Shown here: one piece after another, positions 39,063 to 49,700 of the stretch | How positions within the stretch are numbered: position 1 is the first letter of the stretch | Layout: each line of letters opens with the position of its first letter | NCBI GenBank assembly: GCA_026182355.1 | Contig: JAPFBL010000240.1 | Coordinates: 372,001 to 436,000, forward strand | Direction: 5' to 3' | DNA length: 64,000 bases | From: Hermatobates lingyangjiaoensis | Taxonomy: Eukaryota; Arthropoda; Insecta; Hemiptera; Hermatobatidae | Position numbers and translations under genes: made by a program | Notes under the pieces: generated by a model | What the model saw: the letters and a program-made list of their open reading frames with translations, nothing else | What the model was told of the DNA's origin: nothing | Database searches by the model: none

Positions 39063-39990
39063 ATTCCACACTGGAAGCAGCAAACACCCAATCCACTAAA
39101 CGAACATTACACACTGGAAGTTACAAACACCCAAACCACTTAGGAAACAACAAACAATCACTTCACTCAAAAAATAACAAGTACTAATTCCACACTCACT
39201 GGAAGCAACAAACAATCTTTCTACACTGATATCAACAAACACTCATTCCACACTGGAAGCAGCAAACACCCAATCCACTAAACGAACATTACACACTGGA
39301 AGTTACAAACACCCAAACCACTTAGGAAACAACAAACAATCACTTCACTCAAAAAATAACAAGTACTAATTCCACACTCACTGGAAGCAACAAACAATCA
39401 TTCTACACTGATATCAACAAACACTCATTCCACACTGGAAGCAGCAAACACCCAATCCACTAAACGAACATTACACACTGGAAGTTACAAACACCCAAAC
39501 CACTTAGGAAACAACAAACAATCACTTCACTCAAAAAATAACAAGTACTAATTCCACACTCACTGGAAGCAACAAACAATCTTTCTACACTGATATCAAC
39601 AAACACTCATTCCACACTGGAAGCAGCAAACACCCAATCCACTAAATGAACATTACACACTGGAAGTTACAAACACCCAAACCACTTAGGAAACAACAAA
39701 CAATCACTTCACTCAAAAAATAACAAGTACTAATTCCACACTCACTGGAAGCAACAAACAATCTTTCTACACTGATATCAACAAACACTCATTCCACACT
39801 GGAAGCAGCAAACACCCAATCCACTAAACGAACATTACACACTGGAAGTTACAAACACCCAAACCACTTAGGAAACAACAAACAATCACTTCACTCAAAA
39901 AGAAACAAGTACTCATTCCACACTCACTGGAAGCAACAAACAATCTTTCTACACTGATATCAACAAACACTCATTCCACACTGGAAGTAG
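39063..39990. repeat. 182-bp tandem repeat, five units
   Basis: CGAACATTAC-type landmarks at 39101, 39283, 39465, 39647 and 39829, an exact 182-bp spacing. Units are nearly identical and are themselves built from diverged 27-bp-like pieces (GGAAGCAGCAAACACCC, GGAAGTTACAAACACCC). This shows a second amplification of part of the older 27-bp array. Confidence 0.95.
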
Positions 39991-40227
39991 AAATATCGAA
40001 ACCTGTATAACAAAAAAATAACCCCGGAGGTAAAATACTTCAAATGTCATATAATAAAAATTTAATTTTTTTTTATCACAAACAACTTTTTTTGTAACTT
40101 TTTATATTTTTATTTAAATATATATTTTTGTTTTAAGCAATTCATAAATTATTTGTTTATATATTGTTATACATTATTTTTACGATGTTGTGTTAAATTA
40201 AAAATAAACATACACAACACACTTCAG

Positions 40228-40262
40228 TCTCAAATTTTCGGTTTGATCCGTCATCAGGAGAT
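40228..40262 (-). ncRNA. Hammerhead motif, family F
   Basis: Minus strand: UCUC/GAGA stem I, CUGAUGA (40257-40251), an extra C, GGAUCAAACC, GAAA, then AUUU where others have AUUA. Stem II is reduced to GG/CC. Confidence 0.62.
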
Positions 40263-40499
40263 AAAACAGGGATATCAAGCGCAATGGTGCAGAGATGATT
40301 GGAGACGGTCCAACCGTCTCTACACCAGTGTGCTTGATTTCGCTGTCTTAGAGAATTAGAGACTGTGTGTGTGTTTTTAATTTATTTATGTTTATTAAAC
40401 TTTGTTGCCGTTTTGGATCGTTTTTTTCGTTAAATTTTATATATATATACGTTTCACGTTGAATCACAAACACAGAACTAAGGAATAAAGAGACTTACT

Positions 40500-40534
40500 G
40501 TCTCTAATTTTCGGTTGAACCCTCATCAGGAGAG
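40500..40534 (-). ncRNA. Hammerhead ribozyme, family F (complete core)
   Basis: Minus strand: UCUC (40533-40530) with GAGA (40504-40501), CUGAUGA (40529-40523), an extra G, stem II GGU(UCA)ACC, GAAA, palindromic AAUU and A. Confidence 0.76.
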
Positions 40535-40650
40535 TTGAGATAGAGACACCAAGCGCACTTGTGAAGCGACAGTTGGAGACCGTCTCACTTGTGAAGTGTC
40601 GGTTGGAGACCGTCTCACTTCACAAGTGCGCTTGGTGTCCCTATCTCAAC

Positions 40651-40686
40651 TCTCCTGATGACGGTTCAACCGAAAATTAGACAGTA
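40651..40686 (+). ncRNA. Hammerhead motif, family F
   Basis: CUGAUGA (40655-40661), an extra C, GGU(UCA)ACC, GAAA, AAUU, A. The 3' arm of stem I has lost one GA (GACAG instead of GAGACAG). Confidence 0.7.
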
Positions 40687-41093
40687 AGTCTCTTTGTTCT
40701 TTAGTTCTGTGTTTGTGATTCATCGTGAAACGTTTGTTATCGTTTTGGATCATTTTCCTGTTTACAATATATATATATATTGTTTAATCAAAAATAAAAA
40801 TACATATAATTTAAAAAAAATGCCAACCGTTTGTTAGATAAATAGAATAAATTAATCGGGATAAGGTCTGTTTTTTCATCTTCAAATTAAACTCTAAATT
40901 AACTATAAATCAGATAAAATAAAACTTTACTATGTATAAAAACGCACATTTTAACCCAATAGAAAAAGTGATGCTATCAACATTTTGTAATGCTATCTTA
41001 TTAGTCTAGTCGAAGATTTTGTCCAGTTAACATTGTTGTTCCTTTAAATAATGTAAATTTCATTTTCTTAGTTAAAAAATTCTTTCTTACTTC

Positions 41094-41134
41094 TGCCTAT
41101 GAAAAAGGTTTTAAATAAAACCGAAACGTTGGCA
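41094..41134 (+). ncRNA. Hammerhead-like, family D
   Basis: Stem I UGCC (41094-41097) with GGCA (41131-41134), UAUGAAAAA in place of CUGANGA, GGUUUU/AAAACC-type stem II, GAAA, ACGU, U. Confidence 0.55.
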
Positions 41135-41199
41135 ACGAGAGTTTGATTTTTTATCTTGGAAAATTGACCGAACCCCGATTAGAGAACACACCTATATAT

Positions 41200-42620
41200 A
41201 CATAACATCCCACTCCATCCAACTACAGCTAAAGCACTCCACATAACCAGATCATTTCATTTGGTCGTCAAATAGATAATTAGGTATATACAAAACAAGA
41301 AACACAATAAACACGCAAATTAAAAATCAACGTCCAAACCCTTTTTAATGGAGTCATTTGTCTAATTTTCTTATTGTGGTTTAGACGTTGGTAAATACAT
41401 AAATTAATAAGATTATTTTTTGAAACTGAAAATTTTTATAAATTAAGTCATTTAATTTAAATATTTTCTTTTGCTGTATGACATTACATACTATACAATT
41501 TTATACGGTTTTTTTTAATAATAATAATACTCGTCGGAACATTAGGGAAGACCAATCATATTACTACAAAATAAAGGACAAATACCGGTAAATTTATATT
41601 CACAGTAATTTTTCATTTATTCTATTTTCTCAGAAATACTAATTATCCAAATTGGTACGTATCACAGAATGCAATTTATAAACAAAATATATGTCATCCA
41701 ATTTTTTGCAAACAAAAATAGTAAACAATACATTTTTTATTATTACACTTTATAATTAATTTATTAATAAGTTATAGTTCTTTTGTAAGTCCCAAATATT
41801 ACTTGTGACTCACTCATGTCCTAGAATCAATGAAGTTTTTTTTTAGATTTTGAAGGTTTCTATTATTCAGACGAAGTAGTAATGATACCACTTTAATTAT
41901 TATGTAAATCAAACAATTTGATTTGTGTTTACAATTTAGTCTATTTAAAAAAAAATCAGCTAACAATGCTGGCAAATGAAATTAAAAAGGACATTAATAA
42001 TATTTAATGTAGAAAAAATTTAATTATTCAATTGTTTGAAATAAGGATGTTAATTAAAAATTAATTGATAATGAAATCTAGAAGAATGAATTAATTCCAA
42101 TAATAGAATATATTTTAAAATAATATCTATGTTTCAGAAATACAAAATGATATTAAAATGATTTTTAATTAAATTATTTTTAATTAAAACGAAATAAGAA
42201 AATTACTCAACATATATGATTTTTATGCCATTTTAGAAAGCTATGTAATCCAATCCAACCATATTATGTACAGAATTATTGTATAGTTAGGAAATATATA
42301 TATTGTCTTTGCTATGTTATTATATCATTCGAATTGCCCTCTTACATGAAGTAAATAAATAAAACCGACAGCAAATAATAAACTAATTATAATTTCAAAT
42401 TTATTCATTATAACACTTTTGACTTTTACGGAAAATCAGTAGAGAGGTCCTTTTATCTAAGGAACACATTAATTGCAAGTTAGTTTTTAAATAGAAAAAA
42501 ATAGAGAAAGATGGAGACAGAGGAAATAGGAGAAATCAACCACTCACAGTCGAATCTTCATGTAAAATATAATAGAATAAAATATACCAGTAGTAAAAAA
42601 AGGTTCAGGTTGAAAACGGA
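41200..42620. other. AT-rich stretch, nothing recognised
   Basis: A weak family A-like remnant (TTATTGTGGTTTAGACGTTG) lies near 41371. No ORF or element ends otherwise. Confidence 0.45.
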
Positions 42621-42639
42621 CTTTCAAAACCAATATTTG

Positions 42640-42738
42640 ATTTCTGGACAATTAATGTGGAAACTCCAACTACAAGATCGGGGCCACCAGCTCAAAAATC
42701 GTGAGAGCAGAAGCTGCTGCTACTTTTAACTATATATA
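42640..42738 (+). mobile_element. Penelope pLTR end, family G-like
   Basis: GGGGCCACCAGCTCAAAAAT and AGCAGAAGCTGCTGC match the 26.40-26.45 kb pLTR. It ends in TTTTAACTATATATATAT, a slightly earlier breakpoint. Confidence 0.55.
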
Positions 42739-42778
42739 TATATAACCATGTGCACGTGCCTCTTCCTCTTCCCTTCTT

Positions 42779-42815
42779 CTCCCTGACGACGAACTTCAGT
42801 TCGAAATATCGACCC
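42779..42815 (+). ncRNA. Hammerhead motif, family C-like
   Basis: Core CUGACGA (42783-42789), an extra C, stem II GAAC(UUCA)GUUC, GAAA (42803-42806), palindromic AUAU and cleavage residue C. Stem I is weak. A related, damaged motif ends the window near 63930. Confidence 0.68.
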
Positions 42816-42987
42816 AGTAAGTTTTCTCGCTTCTTCTATTTGTTGTCTTTTTTCATTTATATATCTGTCCGGTTTGGACCGTTTTAATATTTTGATTTAT
42901 ATACATAACCAATTAGATGAAACGATTTTTCGAACTGAATAACTAGAATTTTCAAAAGAACACACAGAAAAGAAATCTCTGAACCCG

Positions 42988-43020
42988 CTACTATATTTCT
43001 ATGTCCTCGTCGTCAGGAAT
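42988..43020 (-). ncRNA. Hammerhead motif, family C
   Basis: Minus strand: CUGACGA, an extra C, GAGGACAUA, GAAA, AUAU, A, GUAG. Inverted partner of 43212-43247. Confidence 0.62.
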
Positions 43021-43211
43021 AGATATGAATCGCTCCAAAGGCTGATAACGACTGGCTTAGCGTTCAAACAGAAGCACTCAAACAGTGTAGCCAACTTTTG
43101 GAGGAAGGGGAGACAAGGAATATAAAGAAATAAAATATTTCTTTATATTTTGATATAAAGTTATGATATTATGATAACGCCAGTCGTTATCAGCCTTTGG
43201 AGCGATTCACA

Positions 43212-43247
43212 TCTATTCCTGACGACGAGGACATCGAAATATAGTAG
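43212..43247 (+). ncRNA. Hammerhead motif, family C
   Basis: Core CUGACGA (43219-43225), an extra C, GA(..)UC stem II, GAAA (43236-43239), AUAU, A, then GUAG, with a partial CUAU arm before the core. Confidence 0.66.
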
Positions 43248-43413
43248 TGAGTTCAGTGATTTCTTTTCTGTGTGATCTTTTGAAAATTCTAGTTTATATA
43301 TATATATATGATTAAACCACAATAAGAAATGGGAAAAAATCATCAGTCAATAATCAGTCAAACCACAATGGTGGTTTCATCATTGATTGTTATTTCATGT
43401 GTTTATGTAAAAT

Positions 43414-43416
<3 letters not shown>

Positions 43417-43446
<30 letters not shown>
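43417..43446. repeat. (TA)n microsatellite at the pLTR end of element d
   Basis: About 14 TA units. On the minus strand the pLTR ORF (NEVCLKEGLLPKYTN) runs into it as IYIYIY. Confidence 0.92.
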
Positions 43447-43448
<2 letters not shown>

Positions 43449-45836
43449 TATACTTTGGGAGCAGACCTTCTTTTAAACATACCTCATTAAAGATCTTGCC
43501 AACATTAAGTTTAGTATGTTTCCTACATACCTTTTCAAGGTTTCGAATGCTTCTTTTCCATCTTTGTGGTATCATATAAATTAACTCACCGATTTTTTTA
43601 TCTTTAAATATATTTTTCATTTTACATGTCCGACGTTTCAGTCTACGTTGACCATTCTCAAGGATTCTATATACAAGGTTTTTTTAACAATTCTAATAAA
43701 TACTTATTTACAATCACTTCTATCAAACATAACTAATAATACAATATTCTTTTAAAAAAAACACTACCTTAATAAAATTGAGTAACAGGTTTGCTACAAA
43801 ATTCCCTACATGAACTTTTTCACAACATTATTTAAATCACTAAATAGTTATTTTTTACGAATGTAACTTTAAAATTCTGGAAAAACAACAGGACTGATCA
43901 TTAAGGTTCGGCTTCTTTTCCTTTATGCATAATGATTCAATTATATGCAGCCTCGTGTGATTATTGTCTGCATATAATACTTCAATGTTGTCTTCCAGCA
44001 TTTTTCTACTTAGCCTGCTTTTATGTATGTTCATTGTGTGTTCTTTCGGTCCTCCGGCTGCGAGATGCATCGTAAGTCTGCGTGAAAGTGTTGTCGTCGT
44101 AGAACCAATATAGCTCGATTTTAGGAGCTCACAGTCTCCTATAGTGCAATTATATCTGTACACTACATTGGTTTTTTGTAGTTGTGTTTTTTGTTCTAGG
44201 TTGTTCCTAATTATCATATTTGCTGTGCAGGAACTGTTGTAGTAAATACTAATATTTAGCTTGTCTGCCGAGTTAACACATGTTGTATTTCTTTTAATTA
44301 TAGCCTTCAAAATTCTTTCATCCTTTTTATATTCATTAGAGAATTGATTCTTATAATACACCGTTTGTATTCTTCCTTCTTCACCCAGCTGATGCTCTTG
44401 ATTATTGTTTGAATTTAGATTCTTCATATATTTCCTTAAAATATTGTCGAAGTGTTGGTTACTATAACCATTGTTGACCAATACTTGTTTAATCCTTTCT
44501 ACTGCTTGGTCGAATAGAGGCCAGTCAGACGATGTCTTGAATGCTCTATGTATAAGTGCCTTAATTGTTCCATCTTTATATCTTTCTGGGCACTCACTTT
44601 GTGCATTTAAATAAACTCCTGCATGCGTTGGTTTAACATATACTGATGTTTCATATTTCCTGTAATTCTGGTTTATTCTTACATCCAGAAAGTTGATATT
44701 ATTGTTGACACTGAATTCCTTTGTGAATTTTAAAACTGATGCCTCTTCAAGTGCTTTTTTTAAACACTCAATTTCTTGTTCGTTATTCACCACTAAGAAG
44801 CAGTCATCAACGTAACGGCAGTACACATGGGGCTTGACTATACATTCTTGTGTTAACACACTATTCTCTACATGGCACATGTAAAAGTTTGCAAATGTTA
44901 CTCCAAGGGGAGAACCCATGGCAACGCCATCTATTTGATAATATAAGCTCCCATCAATATGTGTAAAAGGATTTTTAGTAGTGCAACTACGAAGTAAACT
45001 TTCCAGAATTACTCTTGAAAAGGGAGGAGGAGTTAGAGTCGGATGTTCATATGCTAAATCACAAATAATTTCAATAGTTTTTTCTACTGGAACATTTGTG
45101 AAAAGAGATTCAACATCTAGAGAGGCCATGGTTCCTTTAGGCTCAGTGGCTCGTAGTATTTCTAAGAAGTCATCAGTGGATTTAAGTAGATACTTAGCAG
45201 GTAGGTAAGGAGTAATAATTTTATTTAGTGCTTTAGCAGTACCATAAGTGGGTGTATTAACTTGAGAAATTATATTTCGTAAGGGGTTACCTGCTTTGTG
45301 CGTTTTGACATTACCGTATATGTAACCAGGGCTAAATTCACCTATGATAGGCTTCAGAATTTTCTCCTTCTTTCCTTTATTAGCTTCTTTAATTAGCTTA
45401 TTAATCTCAATTTTCAATTTATTGGTAGGGTTTCGAGAAATCTTTTTAAACTTAGTACTGTCTTCTAATATATGGTCTAACTTTTGTTTATACTCACATT
45501 TGTCTAAGATCACAAATATATTAGCCTTGTCTGCCTTTCTTATAACAATTTCATTGTTAGTTCGGAGACTTTTAGCAGCTTCTTTCATTTTCTTAGTGAG
45601 TACTATGCTGTTATGATAACCTCTGCGTTTAGTTGCTTCAGATTTTAACTGATCCTTTAATTCAGGTTTAATCGTGATGAACTTTTGTTCTTGTAACTCA
45701 AGTAACGAATTATACAGGATTTCAAGCTCTGTCTTCTTCCTTATACCATTAAACTTGCTCTTAAAATGGCATCTAGTGCCAAGTGATAAGAATTCATGCT
45801 CATTTTCCGTAAGCTTATATTTAGACAAATTCAAAT
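43447..45836 (-). mobile_element. Penelope-like element d (best preserved copy)
   Basis: From its (TA)n junction at 45837 on the minus strand: 5'-truncated body with RT and GIY-YIG in one open frame (stop at 43855), then about 200 bp of 3' UTR, a hammerhead-like motif (43630-43665) and the next pLTR ORF start (ATG at 43620: KRSIRNLEKVCRKH, FNEVCLKEGLLPKYTN) ending in (TA)n. Both ends meet TA tracts. It lies just downstream of the P450 gene's last exon, on the same strand. Confidence 0.88.
43630..43665 (-). ncRNA. Hammerhead-like motif of element d (altered core)
   Basis: Minus strand: UCC/GGA stem I, core UUGAGAA rather than CUGANGA, stem II GGUC(AACGUA)GACU, GAAA, palindromic ACGU, C. The GGUC/GACU stem matches family E. 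Confidence 0.6.
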
Positions 45837-45891
45837 ATATATATATATATATCCACTTAAAATTCGAAAAAACGATCCAAACTGGACGCAA
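43855..45891 (-). CDS. Penelope-like reverse transcriptase with GIY-YIG endonuclease
   Basis: 678 codons without interruption; the first ~20 residues (to IYIYIY) are read from the flanking (TA)n, so the genuine N-terminus is truncated. Landmarks by residue of this ORF: NVKTHK about 195-200; RT block A LDVESLFTNVP 258-268; block B IDGVAMGSPLGVTFANFYM about 320-338; catalytic YVDD 360-363; INFLDVRI about 399-406; GIY-YIG domain with VVY 576-578, CTIGDC, YIG 594-596, SRRLTMH about 603-609; and KPNLND near 660. PLE proteins copy their RNA and nick target DNA. Both catalytic domains look intact here, which is unusual in this window and suggests a young copy. Confidence 0.9.
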   Translation of the reverse strand: MRPVWIVFSNFKWIYIYIYLNLSKYKLTENEHEFLSLGTRCHFKSKFNGIRKKTELEILYNSLLELQEQKFITIKPELKDQLKSEATKRRGYHNSIVLTKKMKEAAKSLRTNNEIVIRKADKANIFVILDKCEYKQKLDHILEDSTKFKKISRNPTNKLKIEINKLIKEANKGKKEKILKPIIGEFSPGYIYGNVKTHKAGNPLRNIISQVNTPTYGTAKALNKIITPYLPAKYLLKSTDDFLEILRATEPKGTMASLDVESLFTNVPVEKTIEIICDLAYEHPTLTPPPFSRVILESLLRSCTTKNPFTHIDGSLYYQIDGVAMGSPLGVTFANFYMCHVENSVLTQECIVKPHVYCRYVDDCFLVVNNEQEIECLKKALEEASVLKFTKEFSVNNNINFLDVRINQNYRKYETSVYVKPTHAGVYLNAQSECPERYKDGTIKALIHRAFKTSSDWPLFDQAVERIKQVLVNNGYSNQHFDNILRKYMKNLNSNNNQEHQLGEEGRIQTVYYKNQFSNEYKKDERILKAIIKRNTTCVNSADKLNISIYYNSSCTANMIIRNNLEQKTQLQKTNVVYRYNCTIGDCELLKSSYIGSTTTTLSRRLTMHLAAGGPKEHTMNIHKSRLSRKMLEDNIEVLYADNNHTRLHIIESLCIKEKKPNLNDQSCCFSRILKLHS

Positions 45892-45892
45892 A

Positions 45893-45983
45893 TCAGTTCA
45901 CAAACGAAGAAAAGCAACACACAGAGAAAGAGAAGTAAGTGTGTCTCTTTCTCTGTGTGTTGCTTTTCTTCGTTTGTGAACTG
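45893..45983. repeat. Perfect palindrome with about 40-bp arms
   Basis: TCAGTTCACAAACGAAGAAA, AGCAACACACAGAGAAAGAG and an 8-base centre, then the exact complement. Directly followed by a 63-bp (TA)n. A relative of the 5038-5222 foldback. Confidence 0.9.
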
Positions 45984-45985
45984 AT

Positions 45986-46046
<61 letters not shown>
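45984..46046. repeat. (TA)n microsatellite
   Basis: The longest TA tract in the window, with one AATA interruption. Confidence 0.95.
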
Positions 46047-46048
<2 letters not shown>

Positions 46049-46367
46049 TTCAATTGGTCTCCTGATGTTTGAAAACGTATATTGGAGAATATAAGTGCCT
46101 GTTCTTTCTTTTATTTGTGTTAACAAAGAGAAAGGTATTTTCATCACGAACTTCACACTGCAAATAAAAAAATCTAATATTTCTCTATAACGACTGATCG
46201 TGCAAGCATTCCTCCATTTTTGAAACTACGTTAAATGTTTAAATTATTAACCACATTATTTTAATTTAAATGGCAGAAACATTTAATAATATTAATGAAA
46301 ATTAATCACGAAATAGGGAATGCTTTCCTGAATAAGGTTCCAAATAGTTATGTTATTAAAATAAAAA

Positions 46368-46373
46368 TTTATT
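46368..46373 (-). promoter_or_regulatory. Possible polyadenylation signal of the P450 gene
   Basis: AATAAA on the minus strand, 220 nt past the P450 stop codon. In such AT-rich DNA the hexamer alone is weak evidence. Confidence 0.3.
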
Positions 46374-46592
46374 TTAAGTATATATTACACAATTTCTATC
46401 AATGAAGGGATCTTTCTATTGAATTTGAAGCCCCTTATATATATAAAAATAAAAACATATATAAAATATTACCAGTTTGGCTTTTTCCATAAACATATAT
46501 CTAAGAAATAAGAAAAGAATCATGATATAACAATAAAACATAGATGGGATAACCACTTATTATAAAAATAATATATGTATATTTAAATAAAA

Positions 46593-46765
46593 TTATGGAT
46601 TTCTAGGCTTCATTCTTACATAAATCCCATTTAGAGGTCTAACAGTAATAAAAATAGTTTTAGGATCATACTGAGGTTCTTCTTTTAGAGTTGAAGGTAA
46701 GATTTCGAATTCCATTAAAATTCTCAACAAAGCTACTTTTATGGATAGCTCAGCCACTTTCATAC
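46593..46765 (-). CDS. Cytochrome P450 exon 4
   Basis: Acceptor TTATTTCCAG before 46765; stop at 46593-46595. Completes the Gly codon of the heme loop and continues MKVAELSIKVALLRIL, then the usual C-terminal strand region (FITVRPLNGIYVRMKPRNP). Confidence 0.92.
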
Positions 46766-49700
46766 CTGGAAATAAAAACAACACTATCACTCATTTGCGA
46801 ATAATCCAAAGCAGTATAAAACACATATACAGTCGATCTGATAGTTCAGGTACACTTGTATTAAGACATTTTGGACCATTTTTAAGTGAGTTTGTCCCGA
46901 TTAAACAAATTTTACATTCACTTTATATATTTCACATAGTAAATTGTATAGATATCTACATTTTGACATATCCTCGCTTGAAAACGCATTATTGACTAGG
47001 AGTAGGGCATCAAGAACTGGAACGATTAACACAAGTCCTGGTCAACAATGGGTTTTCGAACCAGGAGGTTGCTAATTCAATAAAACTATGATGTAATAGA
47101 AGGTATACAAGAAGCCTACAGCCTACAGAAGAGTGCATCCACCTGTTTTACAGGATGCTTTAATACTGAACATAGGCAAGAGGAACTTGCTATCCAAAAA
47201 CTCGTACATAATAATGTTCAAACTACCAACTTTACAAGACAGGCTAAGGCTATAACCATTTTTTACAAAAGTAAGAAGACTTTGATTTACGATTTCCAAC
47301 AGACCGAGAACACAACGTAGTCACCTTGTGTATAAGTACAAATGCAGTATAGGGGACTATGCAACCCTCCCGTCCTCATACAAAGAGCTGAATGTATGAA
47401 AGTAGACGAAGCTTTCATGGCGTCTAACTGTCCACCACCCCGATCTAAGGTGTTATGCGATCCGTGCCGAAGGATGGATGATACAGGGGTTACTGTATTA
47501 TGAACGGAGCCTTAAGGATACCCGGCGACTCCCTTGAGTAAATAGCGTTAATCCAGTATGCGGTGCTCTGCTGGAGCGGACAAAATACCACCGATAGAGC
47601 TTCAGGTATTTTGACCTGTAAGGAGAAGGTAGTTCAGAGATCATCCTCCGGAAGCGCAGAGGGTCTAAAAGCGCTAACTAGTGGGAGCAAACCTCCCCAC
47701 AAGTGCACCTAAGGACCCGAAGAAGATCGTCCCGAAGAAGGAAAAAGGACCTTACTTTCTCCCGAAACATAGGGAGCATGAATGGACATTTTCAATGATG
47801 GTTTGTGCAGATTCTGCAAGGAGGAAGAAACACCTTTGCACCTGCTGACTACCTGTACGGCAGCTTTGCCGCACAGAGGTAGGTGCTTTGGGACACTCAA
47901 CAAAACCATAGGAAAGCTTTTACCACTGGAACCAGCAAAAGTACTGAGCTTCTTGGAGGCGTTGAAGCTAACTGTTGGGGTACTTTAGTACAGAAGAGGG
48001 GAAGTACAATAGTTTTTTTTAAAAGACGCAGTGCTATAGCCACCCTCAAAAAAAAAAAAACTGTCCACCTGAGTGCAAGGGGTCCTAAAAAGCATACAGA
48101 AGATGTTCACTGTGTGAAACTGACAAGGGAGGTCCCGATTGAGGGCACTTTTATATTACAAGAATACCATGAGCGTAGCAGACTGCATATACTGGGGACT
48201 CTATATATTAAAGACTATAGCCCCAGCTTGAATGTGTAGAGTAGTGATTTAAACATTGTGTCTAGCTTTAAGATTTGTGACAATAGTTATAAACTTGTAG
48301 AGCGACGAGGTGATAGGCCCTAAGTAGAGTCGGCCGACCCTGCCACCATACATATATATATTTATATATGAAATTAAACCACAGGGAAAAAAAAAAGAAT
48401 ACAATAGAAAAAATGCTCTGATGCCTTTCAATTTATGTCATCAGAGGGCAAACAAAGTAAGAACTAAAAGTTCTTAGTTCTTACTTTGTTTGCTCTCTGA
48501 TGACATAAATTGAAAGGCCTCAGAGCATTTTTTTTTCTATTGTATTCTTTTTTTTCCTTGTGGTTTAATTTCATTAATTGCTTCGCGTGTTTGTTTATTG
48601 TGATTTTTCTGCATATATATATTTACATATCGGTGATGTTGGCCAATCACGATTCTTCTCCTCATTTCACCTTCATCGCCATGAAGAATACATATTCTAC
48701 AATTAACACAACCATAAGATAGCTATTATATTCATAACCTTTGCTTATAAATGTAAATTTAAACTTTAAATTTAAAATTTATTTTTTTTTATAATTTTAA
48801 AATTCTAGTGTATTAAGTAAAAAAAAATTAGCATACCAATACAGATTCTAGGACCTGCACCAAATGGGATGTAAGCTGGAGAGACAGCGGTTCCTTTTTC
48901 AAATCGTTCAGGATTAAATTTGTCTGGTTCAGCAAAGTGATTAGAGTCATGATGAAGTGAATGAGCAGGAATGAAAACCATCATTCCTTCAGGTATAACA
49001 ACCTTATCATCAAGCCGGTAAGTCTTAGTGCATACTCTTTTAATCATTCCCGATGGTGGATACTTCCTCAAGACCTCTAAAAAAAATTATAATCAACTTC
49101 ATTACATACTTAATATAAACACTTTACAAAGAAAAAAAATATGGAAAGGTTACACTCAAATTCACTTTAATTGAACGTTCAATTGAAACTATTGAGAACA
49201 AATTAATTAACTTTAATGTAATCTCCATATATCCAATTAAAACAAAAATGTAAATACTGCTACAGCACTTGAAAAAAAAAATCTGATAAGATAAGGGATG
49301 CGATCTGATGAGTATTCAATTAGGTGATGGATTAACTCTTTCAGTAAGTCATCAGTTAAGTTAAACAAATCTGTCAAATGACTAATGTTAGAATTTGATA
49401 ATTATCCTCTTTAGTTTGCAATTGTCTCCTGTCTCTACAATATCCTTAATATGAAATTCGATTACTCAAATTGAAACCATCGATTACTCATTTGAAAGAT
49501 TCCAATCGTGCATTATCTGGTTCCATTTTTTATTTTTATCTTCAATAAGATGTATAGCGAAAAAGAGAATTATAGATAATAAAATAATTTTCTATTGTAT
49601 AAAATCACTGCAATATATTATTCACCTTACTTGAGTTTTGACCATCTTATATGAATTGGGGTGTCAATAAAATATCCACATTGCAAGAATTTTACCTTAG

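Larger units (their letters stand above)
40440..40740. repeat. Foldback with two family F hammerheads
   Basis: Arms: ACGTTTCACGTTGAATCACA and its complement near 40718-40735. Inner direct repeats of GTGAAG(C/T)G(A/T)C(G/A)GTTGGAGACCG lie at 40561-40615. Confidence 0.75.

Noticed and set aside
38805..39143. ORF with EATNTHSTL repeats
   Set aside because: A 27-bp array automatically reads as a 9-residue repeat. The frame ends where the array changes, with no promoter or splice evidence.
36990..39990. CRISPR-like arrays
   Set aside because: The repeats are head-to-tail with no unique spacers, units are 141, 27 and 182 bp, and the sequence is a eukaryotic chromosome.
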